From positions 1 through 64,000 of the forward strand of contig NW_025946531.1 in the NCBI RefSeq assembly GCF_000764305.2: a DNA stretch of 64,000 bases. Direction: 5' to 3'. The notes under the pieces were generated by a model that ran no database searches, was not told the origin of the DNA, and was given only the letters and a program-made list of their open reading frames with translations. Below, piece after piece: positions 34,901 through 40,940 of this stretch. The stretch's first letter is position 1, and every line of letters starts with the position of its first letter. The translations under genes and the position numbers were made by a program. The DNA is from Hyalella azteca. Lineage: Eukaryota > Arthropoda > Malacostraca > Amphipoda > Hyalellidae.

Positions 34901-36853
34901 TAATAATAATCAATTAATATACCACCCTATCACACCATCCTCTATTCTAATATCGCTACACAAGCAATAACATAAGTTGGGGTCGATGTTAAACTGTGTT
35001 TTTTGAAAAATTCTATTCGTTCCATAATGATATCAAATTCCAACGTCGTAACCATTTTAGGACATTTCGCAAAATCATAAGATACGCAATGCGCTATAGT
35101 TAAGAGCGGATCTAGAGATCATAACGGCAAACTCTTCTAAAGGAAACTCACTGACATTGAAATAAAAAAAAATCAAAATAAAAATATAAACAAATGAAAA
35201 CGCATCGATGTTTTATTCGGATGAAAGCCAAAACTGTAACCCTCAAATAAGGATTTTACGTCAAATAATATATCTAGTAGTATCGTGAACAAAATGTAAT
35301 TGAGAACAGATTAACAAGCTCTCTGCGACGCACCTGATAATGACGCACTGGCTGTCACCATCAATAAGCATGTTGCGGTACACGTACCTGATAATGACGC
35401 ACTGGCTGTCACCATCAATAAGCATGTTGCGGTACACGTACCTGATAATGACGCACTGGCTGTCACCATCAATAAGCATGTTGCGGTACACGTACCTGAT
35501 AATGACGCACTGGCTGTCACCATCAATAAGCATGTTGCGGTACAGTCACGCACCTGATAATGACGCACTGGCTGTCACCATCAATAAGCATGTTGCGGTA
35601 CAGTCACGCACCTGATAATGACGCACTGGCTGTCACCATCAATAAGCATGTTGCGGTACAGTCACGCACCTGATAATGACGCACTGGCTGTCACCATCAA
35701 TAAGCATGTTGCGGTACAGTCACGCACCTGATAATGACGCACTGGCTGTCACCATCAATAAGCATGTTGCGGTACATGTTGTCAGCGAGCGCGAATATAT
35801 GGGGCGGGACTTCGTACTGCGCGGCGCCCTGGTAAAGTCGCACTTCGCGCTCCGTGAAACATCCGAGCTGCTTGAACGGGTTCACCGCCACCAGCACCGG
35901 CCCGATGTACGTGTAGATACTGAACATGTGAGTGATAATTGGTTAGAGACGAAGACATGGGTGGAGGAATAAGAAAAATTCAATTAATAAAGGCATTCGG
36001 CACAGGAAGCGACGAATTGGGCACCGTGGGAGAAAAGCTAGAAATTTAATGAATTGGAGCCGGCAAGAGGAAAGGTAAAATTTCAATGAAGTACGTAGAC
36101 ACGGAGAGGAAATCGAAAGTTTCAAGGAATTGGACACGAGAAGAGGAGAGTGAAAGTTTCAGTGAATTGGCAAAGGATAAGTTAAGGGAAAGTTTCAATG
36201 ATTTGGTAACAGTCAGAAGAAAATTAAAGTTTAAATGAAGTGGACACAAAAGGAGAGTAAAATGGGAGTACTTTGAAACAAAGTGGAATAGAAGCAACTT
36301 CAAAAACAACAACAATGAAACAAGTTAAAGAAACAGCGAAACTACGTGAGTGTCGAAAAATAGGAGTGAAGAACTGGTAGAAAGGGAGTGGAAGCCTATA
36401 GTGAGTGAGATTGAAGAGAGAGAAACCAAGTGAAGCAGGAGCTGAAGCTCAGTAAAAATCGTGTAAAAACTCAATGGAATAGCTATCAGAATTTCGCTAG
36501 TTGGGTTGGGACCTCGACAAACAAACTATGTAGTGGATGTCGTCAAGTAAGATTAAATGAGACCAAGTCAAGGTAAGTGCAGGAATAAAAGGTGTCAGTG
36601 ATTTTATGTTATCGTCCGCCACACACAATATCATGATAAAATGTATATATATATCCTGAGATAAGGACGAGCAGCGTTCACAGATAGTATATGATAAGAG
36701 GTGTCAATGGACGCACATATCGTCCATGAAGCGACGCTTGATGTTGTCAGTGATGGCGTCCTCGTTGATCTTGGTGAGCAGCACCATGTCGTCCACGCTG
36801 CTCTTCTTACCGCCCTTGTTGGCGCCCACATTTTCGTTCTGCCAGTGGTACAT
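19851..36853 (-). CDS. Myo1e: Long-tailed class I myosin (myosin-Ie/If type), 20 visible exons
   Basis: Actin-based motor that binds acidic membranes by its TH1 tail and partners by its SH3 domain, acting at the cell cortex and endocytic sites in known family members. Exons in transcript order: 36717-36853, 35728-35919, 33963-34140, 33500-33631, 33156-33201 (5' part lost in a gap), 31240-31368, 30112-30308, 29754-29939, 27944-28111, 27214-27345, 26297-26518, 25375-25593, 24763-24857, 24350-24458 (or to about 24323), 23664-23843, 23067-23227, 21838-21995, 21095-21584, 20334-20401, 19851-19927. Motifs: P-loop GESGAGKT, switch I NNNSSRFGKY, switch II DIYGFE, actin-interface [10 protein letters not shown], one IQ motif, TH1, basic/proline-rich TH2, and SH3 with ALYDY, GWW and NYV. 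Phases agree at every join I could test. The tail order TH1-TH2-SH3 separates it from short-tailed myosin I. Missing: about 30 motor residues at the gap and about 16 in TH1. Confidence 0.95.
20000..20330. repeat. Intronic segment beside the SH3 exon, duplicated at 28700-29147
   Basis: Shared landmarks are gatgaacac(t/g)tg(a/g)ttttctttaa, gtgagcat(t/c)gatatct, aataaattatagtactaatt and cgattaaaagattgacag. The copy at 28.7-29.2 kb includes the whole SH3 exon. Confidence 0.85.
20334..20401 (-). CDS. Myo1e: Myosin exon: SH3 ([20 protein letters not shown])
   Basis: 68 bp, acceptor tgtttcag and donor gtgcgt. With the previous exon it makes [15 protein letters not shown], the SH3 RT loop. An intact copy with one silent change is at 29148-29215. 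Confidence 0.94.
21095..21584 (-). CDS. Myo1e: Myosin exon: TH2 tail (Asn/Pro-rich) to SH3 start
   Basis: 490 bp, acceptor ttttgcag and donor gtgagt. Low-complexity basic and Asn-rich stretch (an N6 run), then [18 protein letters not shown] and [13 protein letters not shown], the first strand of the SH3 domain. The TH2 is rich in Asn, Ser and Pro and probably disordered; in the family it binds actin or SH3 partners. Confidence 0.92.
21838..21995 (-). CDS. Myo1e: Myosin exon: end of TH1 ([13 protein letters not shown] ... [10 protein letters not shown])
   Basis: 158 bp, acceptor atcaacag and donor gtaagt. Reads [38 protein letters not shown]. Phases agree on both sides, and GLP(P)NS is the characteristic TH1 end. 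Confidence 0.92.
23067..23227 (-). CDS. Myo1e: Myosin exon: TH1 ([19 protein letters not shown])
   Basis: 53 codons plus AG, acceptor tttcgtgcag and donor gtcagc. Reads [32 protein letters not shown] and LRVSFSN, matching TH1 strands after the QKI segment. Confidence 0.92.
23256..23425. repeat. 26-bp minisatellite (cgtaacattgtcactcacaa)
   Basis: About six units of cgtaacattgtcactcacaa plus gtgaca, immediately upstream (in gene sense) of the TH1 exon at 23067-23227. The splice acceptor itself is not repeated. Confidence 0.92.
23664..23843 (-). CDS. Myo1e: Myosin exon: TH1 core ([16 protein letters not shown])
   Basis: 60 codons, phase 0, acceptor ctgctgcag and donor gtgggt. Reads [46 protein letters not shown]: the TH1 domain that binds phosphoinositides in the family. 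Confidence 0.94.
23883..24045 (-). mobile_element. Family A MITE-like element
   Basis: Reverse-orientation copy: actcactgcagtgagtgaca, acgtgaagtcacggacgg, (gacagacg)n core, gagcacaatagggcattttt, aatgagaaaatgcgct. Lies in the intron beside the truncated TH1 exon. Confidence 0.78.
24239..24322. repeat. 27-bp tandem repeat overrunning a myosin exon end
   Basis: About 2.5 copies of gcctccctcagctccccaac plus cctgcca; the last partial unit is fused to the coding sequence of the IQ/TH1 exon, where a donor is expected but absent. Confidence 0.88.
24350..24458 (-). CDS. Myo1e: Myosin exon: end of IQ, start of TH1; 3' border uncertain
   Basis: Acceptor attatacag, then [38 protein letters not shown] phase-0 donor (gtgctg) after GDYLG at 24350 would join directly to the next exon but skips about 16 residues usual in the family. 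The frame stays open through VLLKPGLHN, which looks like family sequence, then meets TGA at 24320-24322 inside a 27-bp tandem repeat with no GT donor. The true exon end may be destroyed or misassembled. Confidence 0.75.
24459..24600. repeat. 13-bp array repeating a splice acceptor
   Basis: Roughly ten units of aatgctgtataat and variants. In gene sense each full unit reads ATTATACAG, the same as the real acceptor of the exon that starts at 24458. Confidence 0.9.
24655..24760. repeat. Tandem duplication directly after a myosin donor
   Basis: Two copies of a unit of about 50 bp (cgtaagtcgtattcgtaatt, cactgagatgagggtt) start at the donor of the IQ exon (24763). The donor GT is not preserved in the second copy. 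Confidence 0.85.
24763..24857 (-). CDS. Myo1e: Myosin exon: lever arm start and IQ motif
   Basis: 31 codons plus AG, acceptor gcccccag and donor gtaacc. Reads [31 protein letters not shown]. The IQ motif, presumably a calmodulin site, is completed in the next exon (SKKRQQ). Confidence 0.93.
25160..25384. repeat. Minisatellite of about 31 bp repeating the KLFIK exon donor
   Basis: Seven copies of catgaacgttattggtacct (variant ggttcct) plus ttatat. In gene sense the unit is ATAAAGGTACCAATAACG, exactly the exon end and donor at 25375. Confidence 0.92.
25375..25593 (-). CDS. Myo1e: Myosin exon: converter ([10 protein letters not shown] ... KLFIK)
   Basis: 73 codons, phase 0, acceptor tccctgcag and donor gtacca. 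Reads [39 protein letters not shown] and [12 protein letters not shown], the end of the motor. The donor sequence is repeated about seven times in the intron. Confidence 0.95.
25690..25965. repeat. Intronic tandem duplication, about 150 bp unit
   Basis: Two diverged copies share caagtatgaaa(c/g)taaaattt, aatgaacgc, agtcaagcgtc and gacgttccg. No coding content seen. Confidence 0.8.
26297..26518 (-). CDS. Myo1e: Myosin exon: loop 2 to [11 protein letters not shown]
   Basis: 74 codons, phase 0, acceptor atgcacag and donor gtgcgt. Reads [57 protein letters not shown] and VRHQ, the actin-binding helix-loop-helix. A 107-bp copy of its 5' half lies at 28404-28510. Confidence 0.96.
26545..26668 (-). 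mobile_element. Family A MITE-like element with reduced core
   Basis: actcactgaagtgagtgaca, cgtccgtgacgtgaagtca, cgcacaatagcgccttttt, aatgagaaaatgcgtt. It sits just beyond the acceptor of the exon ending at 26518. Confidence 0.75.
26880..27213. repeat. 92-bp array repeating the DIIE exon end and donor
   Basis: Units at donor-equivalent positions 27214 (native), 27123, 27031 and 26937. In gene sense they carry TTATCGAG/GTCACTTTTG, with the oldest-looking copy diverged. Confidence 0.9.
27214..27345 (-). CDS. Myo1e: Myosin exon: [21 protein letters not shown]
   Basis: 44 codons, phase 0, acceptor tcccgcag and donor gtcact. Contains [17 protein letters not shown] and [11 protein letters not shown], family loop-2 flank. 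The last codons and donor recur in three further tandem units in the intron (26885-27213). Confidence 0.94.
27346..27943. other. Myosin intron, AT-rich
   Basis: No exon or repeat of note apart from a small aattaattgtccggacaatt palindrome near 27850. The plus-strand ORF at 27498-27752 has no coding character. Confidence 0.5.
27944..28111 (-). CDS. Myo1e: Myosin exon: [12 protein letters not shown] ... NKMDSQ
   Basis: 56 codons, phase 0, acceptor cttgtgcag. Reads [40 protein letters not shown]. The donor gtcata is weak but is the only one that fits the family frame. Confidence 0.93.
28117..28402. repeat. Array of about 28 bp (gttacagtgtacagcagtgt)
   Basis: Units gttacagtgtacagcagcgt plus gtactg, interrupted by about 65 bp of unrelated DNA at 28203-28280. 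It resumes at 29236-29285 on the far side of the displaced exon copies. Confidence 0.88.
28404..28510 (-). pseudogene. Displaced copy of the 5' half of the loop-2 myosin exon
   Basis: Matches 26413-26518 almost base for base, with a usable acceptor (ttcacag), but is cut after KIKT and runs into the 28-bp array. It lies upstream of exons that should precede it, so it cannot belong to a normal transcript. About 190 bp of flanking intron, including family A, is copied too. Confidence 0.9.
28545..28702 (-). mobile_element. Family A MITE-like element in the displaced block
   Basis: actcactgcagtgagtcaca, then a (gacggacagacagacg)n core, gagcacaatagtgcattttt, aatgagaaaatgcgct. Its longer core compared with 26545-26668 shows that the two copies have diverged. 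Confidence 0.78.
29148..29215 (-). pseudogene. Displaced intact copy of the SH3 exon
   Basis: Same 68 bp as 20334-20401 with one silent change (GTG to GTA in GDVLDL) and both splice sites kept. It lies in the intron between two phase-0 motor exons, where its inclusion would shift the frame. Read as a copied cassette, not a working exon. Confidence 0.9.
29490..29622. repeat. 31-bp minisatellite (cgctcacccccaatgttggc)
   Basis: Four units of cgctcacccccaatgttggc plus acccacaccct. In gene sense each holds GGTGAGCG, like the donor array next to it. Confidence 0.9.
29622..29753. repeat. 31-bp array repeating the switch II exon donor
   Basis: Five donor-equivalent GTGAGC sites end at 29753 (native), 29722, 29691, 29660 and 29630. 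The gene-sense unit is GTGAGCGAAATTGTGTGG then AAATACTATCGAA. Confidence 0.93.
29754..29939 (-). CDS. Myo1e: Myosin exon: switch II DIYGFE and [12 protein letters not shown]
   Basis: 62 codons, phase 0, acceptor atgttttcag and donor gtgagc. Reads [39 protein letters not shown] and SEQEEYASE. The donor and following intron are tandemly repeated (29624-29753). Confidence 0.96.
30112..30308 (-). CDS. Myo1e: Myosin exon: [15 protein letters not shown] ... [10 protein letters not shown]
   Basis: Two split-codon bases plus 65 codons, acceptor accccccag and donor gttagt. Reads [20 protein letters not shown] and [18 protein letters not shown]. Counting 16 residues back from DAWAK gives Glu, so the TEDS-rule position appears acidic (inference from spacing). 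A short copy of its 5' part is at 30478-30525. Confidence 0.94.
30312..30480. repeat. Short-unit array (aatggtcag.gtggtt) before an acceptor
   Basis: Irregular 15-30 bp units of ggtcagtgtggttaatg type between the acceptor at 30309 and a copied exon fragment. Confidence 0.8.
30478..30525 (-). pseudogene. Fragment copy of the [10 protein letters not shown] exon
   Basis: agcgtcgatgccgagcaggt plus atgc matches the 5' part of the true exon (around 30270-30295); beyond that the match fades. Confidence 0.75.
31010..31215. repeat. Tandem repeat of about 75 bp (aataaataatttactattta)
   Basis: Three copies containing aataaataatttactattta, gtaatttatga and gttaacaatctaggtagtaa, in the intron just past the donor at 31240. 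The splice site is not included. Confidence 0.85.
31240..31368 (-). CDS. Myo1e: Myosin exon: [20 protein letters not shown]
   Basis: Acceptor ttttttccag, donor gtgagt, 129 bp. Contains [20 protein letters not shown], the conserved ILHxxNI helix of the upper 50-kDa subdomain. Confidence 0.93.
31447..32064. mobile_element. Tc1/mariner-like element with long IR/DR ends, centre unsequenced
   Basis: CAGTGGGGGGAAAT at 31447 and its reverse complement ending at 32064, each flanked by TA, the target duplication of the superfamily. Terminal inverted repeats extend about 190 bp. Each has an outer tatacgtacac-type and an inner tattcgtac motif, resembling the double binding sites of IR/DR Tc1 elements. 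The middle is a 190-base N run (31693-31882), so the presence of a transposase cannot be judged. Confidence 0.9.
31693..31882. other. Assembly gap (190 N)
   Basis: Run of N between the two inverted repeats of the Tc1-like element, the place where short-read assembly would be expected to fail. Confidence 0.99.
32480..32640 (-). mobile_element. Truncated tRNA-derived SINE
   Basis: Shares with 32740-32900 the tail ggtttcagcgtt, gccgtaggc.tgtc and gattcttaac, tcgcagaacattcacagc, ggtctcgaactc. The tRNA head is lacking. Confidence 0.8.
32740..32995 (-). mobile_element. tRNA-derived SINE with A and B boxes
   Basis: In minus sense: A box TGGCCCAGTGG (32980-32990), B box GGTTCGATCCC (32929-32939), a body with GAGTTCGAGACCGCAACC, and a tail ACAAGCCTACGGCCCAATAA then CGCTGAAACCGC and (TATTAT)n. 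The box spacing, about 50 bp, fits a pol III promoter. A fragment of the same family is at 13590-13635. Confidence 0.88.
33156..33201 (-). CDS. Myo1e: Myosin exon, 3' part only ([15 protein letters not shown])
   Basis: 46 bp read before an N at 33202. The family segment before it (from the residues after IFYQ, including the YYY stretch) is not visible, so the exon's 5' end is lost at a one-N scaffold join. The donor gtgggg-type site after AGTG restores phase with the exon starting at 31368, giving ISAMEVMG at the join. Confidence 0.8.
33500..33631 (-). CDS. Myo1e: Myosin exon: [14 protein letters not shown] ... FHIFYQ
   Basis: 44 codons, phase 0 at both ends, acceptor gtgcgtcag and donor gtgcct. 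It completes switch I (GKY) and reads [20 protein letters not shown]. Length and content match the family without gaps. Confidence 0.95.
33963..34140 (-). CDS. Myo1e: Myosin exon: P-loop GESGAGKT to switch I NNNSSRF
   Basis: One base plus 59 codons from acceptor ctggcag to donor gtgagt: [37 protein letters not shown] and [17 protein letters not shown]. It carries the ATP phosphate-binding loop and most of switch I. Its first half is copied upstream at 34211-34260. Confidence 0.96.
34211..34312 (-). pseudogene. Copy of the 5' half of the P-loop exon plus intron
   Basis: About 100 bp matching 34092-34183. It includes the acceptor and the codons for [12 protein letters not shown] then FIMQ, and then turns into unrelated repeat sequence (34196-34210). 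It carries a complete acceptor, so it could compete with the real exon start. Confidence 0.88.
34313..34575. repeat. 29-bp minisatellite (aagcaacgatcgtggtgaac), 9 copies
   Basis: Nearly perfect units aagcaacgatcgtggtgaac plus acgacacac, preceded by an N at 34313. Long ORFs through it on the minus strand are only a consequence of the repeat. Confidence 0.95.
35334..35780. repeat. Exon-end/donor array: 54-bp and 58-bp units, 8 copies
   Basis: Exon ends (the base before GT in gene sense) fall at 35728, 35670, 35612 and 35554 (58-bp spacing), then 35496, 35442, 35388 and 35334 (54-bp spacing). Each unit has the last codons of the exon ([13 protein letters not shown]) and a donor: GTGCGT in the 58-bp type, GTACGT in most of the 54-bp type. 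The first unit is continuous with the true exon. Confidence 0.95.
35728..35919 (-). CDS. Myo1e: Myosin exon: [15 protein letters not shown] ... ADNMYRNM
   Basis: Acceptor atgttcag, donor cag/gtgcgt. Contains the conserved [19 protein letters not shown] and [15 protein letters not shown]. It ends CVII plus AG of the serine codon ahead of the P-loop. Its last 40 or so bases and donor are repeated seven more times downstream (35334-35727). Confidence 0.95.
36717..36853 (-). CDS. Myo1e: Myosin exon: motor N-terminus (MYHWQ ... DDMVLLTKI)
   Basis: Acceptor ctgtgtttcag sits directly before ATG; reads [19 protein letters not shown] then [13 protein letters not shown], ending in a split codon before gtgcgt. 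The ATG could be the start codon of a protein beginning here, or an internal codon if the exon at 59135-59599 is spliced to it (phase 0). Confidence 0.92.
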
Positions 36854-38689
36854 CTGAAACACAGATGCCGAGGTTAATGCTGACTTAGCTCACTTGGAAA
36901 GACATAATTTTCTCTAAAAAATAGTTATAATTACTCTAGCCGATGTACATGCTCGTGTTCTGCTACTGGTAGGTCAGTACCACTCAAAAAAGTAAATCCA
37001 AACTATCACCTGAAAAAATCATGTGCTTGTTAGGTGTTGCCTGTCGGAAACCAACACTGCGTAACACCGCATGGACCAAAATGATTCAAACAAAGTGACT
37101 TCCAATAATTCTGGTCTATCGCGTTATCGGCTATACAAGCCACATATCTTTTGACTTACATGTGCACCAAACAAGCTGGGAACAGTATGACCGAGAATCG
37201 TCCGCCTACAAATGAAATTTTTTTACACTCACAAGACACATTCATTCATAACACATTCAATCCAGCATTGCCAGCTGCCAATTTTCTGTTCATCCTCTGC
37301 TTCCAATCAGCATCCGATCAAAAGGCCAATCGTCAGAAAGGTCGATTGATCTTGGAACGTAACTTTACGATCTGAAACATATAACCTCAGATTCTGACAG
37401 TTAACAGTATCGTACTCTTATATTTATTATAGATAACGGAAGGCATTTTCGATCTTCCGCGTGGTGGTGTTAGGCAGGCTGTATATAACACTTCAGGAGG
37501 GCCATGAAGCAGCATGCACTCTGTAGGCTGGGTACAGTACTAGTGCTAGTAAGATAATGCAGTTATGTTTCGCTGTAACGTTTAATGGTAGGCAGTTAAT
37601 ACACTCTAGGTTATCCACCCCCGTATTCGGTGGTGTAAAGCCCATAATATTTAAAAGCAAGATCACGTCGTGGACTGGTTACTGATAGCAGAGATAATGC
37701 ACGGCTGATATTAAGTCGTACGGAAAGAGACTGGGCGTTACATTGCGGGTGATGATTATTCAAAAATTTGGGTCTACATCTGCGCTCCCCATATGGGGCG
37801 TTATATCATCGTTGTATGTACCACCATTAGAAGAATATCTATGTATAAGGGTGAAAATTAATTACGCTTCATCTTACTTCATAAAGCACCAAAACCCAAA
37901 CACAAAAGGAGGCGAAAAAAACGAACATAACCAGTTCAATACTTCGCTAATTTGAACACTCAAAACATACATAAATTATATGGAGTGATGATTTTAACAC
38001 ATCAAATTCTTTAAATGGTTAGGTAAATTTTTAAAAATATTTAACACGACATGGAAAAAGCGCGACAAATTTAACATGGATAAAAATAATATACGTTTAA
38101 AAATTACTTTTTAAAGACAACACTTCTAAAGAATCCAGTGCCTCCAATGTTAAAGGTGTGCAATTAATTTCTCATTTTATTTTCGAATATTAAAAAAATT
38201 AAATTCTAAAATTTTTTTAATATATAAATTTTTTTAATTATTTATTCTGTCAATTGATTCATGCATTGTCTCGAACTTCACACAAGTGTGAAAAATTTTT
38301 CCGTTTTTCTAATAATGAAAAAAAATTTATTCTATTTTGCCATTCGATTCATGCATTGCCTCCAACTTTACGCAAGTGTGCAAAATTTCAAACGCGTTAA
38401 AGAAGAAGAAGTGTGTTAAATTTTGATTACAAGATTTGTAGCAGACAAACAGACAAGAAGTGAAGTTAAAGAGAAGTGTTGTAAAAACAGACCAGTGGCG
38501 GACAAACCTCTATACATGGTCTCTCGAAATAGCAGACAACTTTATGTGTAATGTGAGATACTATACATCGGACAAAAACAATCGTCCTTTTGGGGAAAAG
38601 AATGTTCCGCATATTACCTCAAGTAGGCCAACTGCCGCAGCTAGGATTGACGGTGTTCCAATGATCGTAGCCTCCACAGCAGGTAGGAT

Positions 38690-38780
38690 GTTTTATTCAT
38701 TGGATCCCGAAGGACCCTCCCCCCTCAGGAGGTAGGATGTTTTATTTTTGGATCCCGAAGGACCCCCCCCCCCTCAGCAG
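38690..38780. repeat. Tandem duplication of about 45 bp (ggatcccgaaggaccc)
   Basis: Two copies of aggtaggatgttttatt, ggatcccgaaggaccc and a C run. They adjoin a GC-rich ORF remnant at 38814-39045. Confidence 0.85.
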
Positions 38781-38813
38781 CGCCCCAACTCCTTAAGAAT
38801 TGTGTGCTACCAT

Positions 38814-39045
38814 TCACCGGCCACCGTCGCTCCCGCCGCTTGGCCTGCAACAGCCACAGAAGAGTTTCCGCAAGAATGCGGTGAATCTCTTCCATCTCTT
38901 CGGGGGCGGCGCATTGCTTTGGCTCAGCTCGGGCCTCACTATAGATCTAGTGAGGTCCTGTTTCGCTCGCCAGTAGCGGGGATCCCAGGGATCCATGCAA
39001 GCGGCGTAGACAGGATGGGCGTATTACCAGTCCGACATGTTCAAC
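38814..39045 (-). pseudogene. Unrecognised GC-rich coding remnant
   Basis: In minus sense MSDW, a TAA, then YAHPVYAACMDPWDPRYW, RAKQDLTRSIVRPELSQS, PPPKRWKRFTAFLRKLF and CGCCRPSGGSDGG. Its composition and lack of stops, apart from one TAA, differ from the AT-rich surroundings. The KRWKRF...CGCC stretch could be membrane-proximal. I do not recognise the family. It may be an exon remnant, a processed pseudogene or chance. Confidence 0.3.
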
Positions 39046-40305
39046 AAGTTCAATCGAAATTTCCAAGAAAATCAAGGAGGAAGACGAATTTTGAGACCAG
39101 ACTTTAAATAGTCCGGTGTTGTGGATACGAAATCTGACAAACCTCTATATATGGCGTCTCGAGACAGCAGACAACTTTATTGTCAATCTGAGGTCCATCG
39201 GGCAACGAACATTCATCGTTTTCGCTTAAAGTATCAATACAATTAATTTTCAAACTTGATTCAAATTTCAAACATTTCAAATTGAAGGATAAGCCAATTA
39301 GAGTTGTTTCGCAATCGATGATGAATAAATTGGTGCAAAAATTGCCTGCTGGCTTGATTGGAGGGTTTTGCTCGTGGTTGAAGTTCATTAGTTCAACAAT
39401 GGCATTGCCAGCATTTCAGCAATACACAACACTAATATATATGGCCACCATACGCATAAGACCAGCCACAATTGCTGCTGTAGCTCAACTTCTGCGTTCC
39501 AACTTCACTTTTAAATAAAAATAATATACATTTAAAAATTACTATTTAAAGTTAACACTTCTAAGGAATCCAGTGCCTCCAATGTTACACATATACAATA
39601 AATTTCTCATTTTATTTTCGAATATTAAAAAATTAATTTTTTCATTTTTTTGTAATAAATAAAAGACTTATTCAAAATTATCTATTCTGTCAATTGATTC
39701 ATGCATTGCCTCCAACTTCACACAAGTGTGCAAATTTTCAGATCAACTAGCTGGACAGGTAAAAAATGTGCCAAATATCAGTTACCGGTATAAGATTTGT
39801 AGTTGACAAAATTATTATTTCAATATTTTTAATACCTATTGAAATTTTTTTTTCTAATTTTTCAAATAGTTTATTCTGTCAATCAATTCCTGCATTGTCT
39901 CCAATTTTATGCAAGTGACAGACAGACAGCCAGACAACAAGAAGTGAAGTTAAAGAGAAGTGTTGTAAAAAATATACGTTTAAAATTACTTTTTAAAGAC
40001 AACACTTCTAAAAAATCAAGTGTCCCCAATGTAAAACATTTACAATGAATTTCTAATTTTAATTTCGAATATTAAAAAATTACATTTTTAATTATTTTCA
40101 TACACAAAAGAAATTATATTTTCAAAATTATTTATTCTGTCAATTGATTCATGCATTGTCTCCGACTTTACGCAAGTGTGCAAAATATCAGATTGATTGG
40201 AGAAGTAGAAGTGTCTTAAAAATCGATTATAAGATTTGTAGCAGACAGACAAACAGACAAATAAGAAGTGAAGTTAAAGAGAAGTGTTGTAATGAAAACT
40301 TGGGA

Positions 40306-40940
40306 AGATTGTACCCTACCTCGACCGAATAGACGCAATATTGGATGAAACTAAATATATGAATCATTAATATATCAACAGAACCACTAATATTAAAGTA
40401 ATTCATAATGAACCTAGTATTACTGGCTACTTAACGTTCTAAAATAGCATTGAGATAAAAAAAACTGCGCTGCAACTTCTCCACGCGACGAAATTTCTTC
40501 TCGCTTCGAATCACCGACATGTGGAACAGCCTCCCCGATGACATCGTTGGCGCTCCAAGTATGAACGCGTAAGTATGAACGGGTTCAAGAACAGACTAGA
40601 TAAAGCTATGGACAAATATATGTTGCCTAGCACCTTATCGAACTCGGTGGAAGTCTAGTAGCTACTTCAAACTATCGTCAGTCATGAAAAGATCCGGTCA
40701 AATGACACGATTTTAGAACTTCTGTGAACAAGGCACGAAAAGGAAAAGAATCGGCGACAGGCCACATCAGGCCTACGCTTCAGCGCCGAGATCAATATGT
40801 TATGTTATGTTATGAGAATATGAGATTAACTGAAAGTGAAATAACACAGGCTTGGCTATCTAATATGAGAGCTTTGGTGAACAGCGTAAAATCTCGTGCT
40901 TGTAGAAGAGCGATCCATTTATATTCAAAGCACTTCTTGA
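40306..40940. repeat. Copy 1 of a duplicated segment, split by a LINE fragment
   Basis: Matches 50336-50662: ttgtaccctacctcgaccga, atagacgcaatattg, aacctagtattact, then after the insertion gagattaactgaaag, caggcttggctatcta, agcgtaaaatctcgtgcttg. Confidence 0.88.
40446..40813 (+). mobile_element. 5'-truncated non-LTR retrotransposon fragment
   Basis: Inserted into the segment that is uninterrupted at 50336-50662. It encodes a degenerate reverse-transcriptase C-terminus (FFSLRITDMWNSLPDDIVGA, then after a stop FKNRLDKAMDKYM), followed by a 3' UTR with aagatccggtcaaatgacac and caggccacatcaggcctacg and a (tatgt)n tail. 5' truncation and a simple repeat tail are typical of target-primed insertion. 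Confidence 0.85.

Noticed and set aside
29490..35780. Regular repeats that might suggest a CRISPR array
   Set aside because: The units are directly adjacent or drift together, there are no unique spacers, and the setting is a eukaryotic gene.
35261..35972. ORFs with repeating [13 protein letters not shown] or [14 protein letters not shown]
   Set aside because: They come from the exon-end array read on either strand. Only 35728-35919 on the minus strand is real exon.
38748..39107. Plus-strand ORF of 119 codons over the GC-rich patch
   Set aside because: The minus-strand reading has better protein-like composition; neither was recognised, so only the minus reading was kept, at low confidence.
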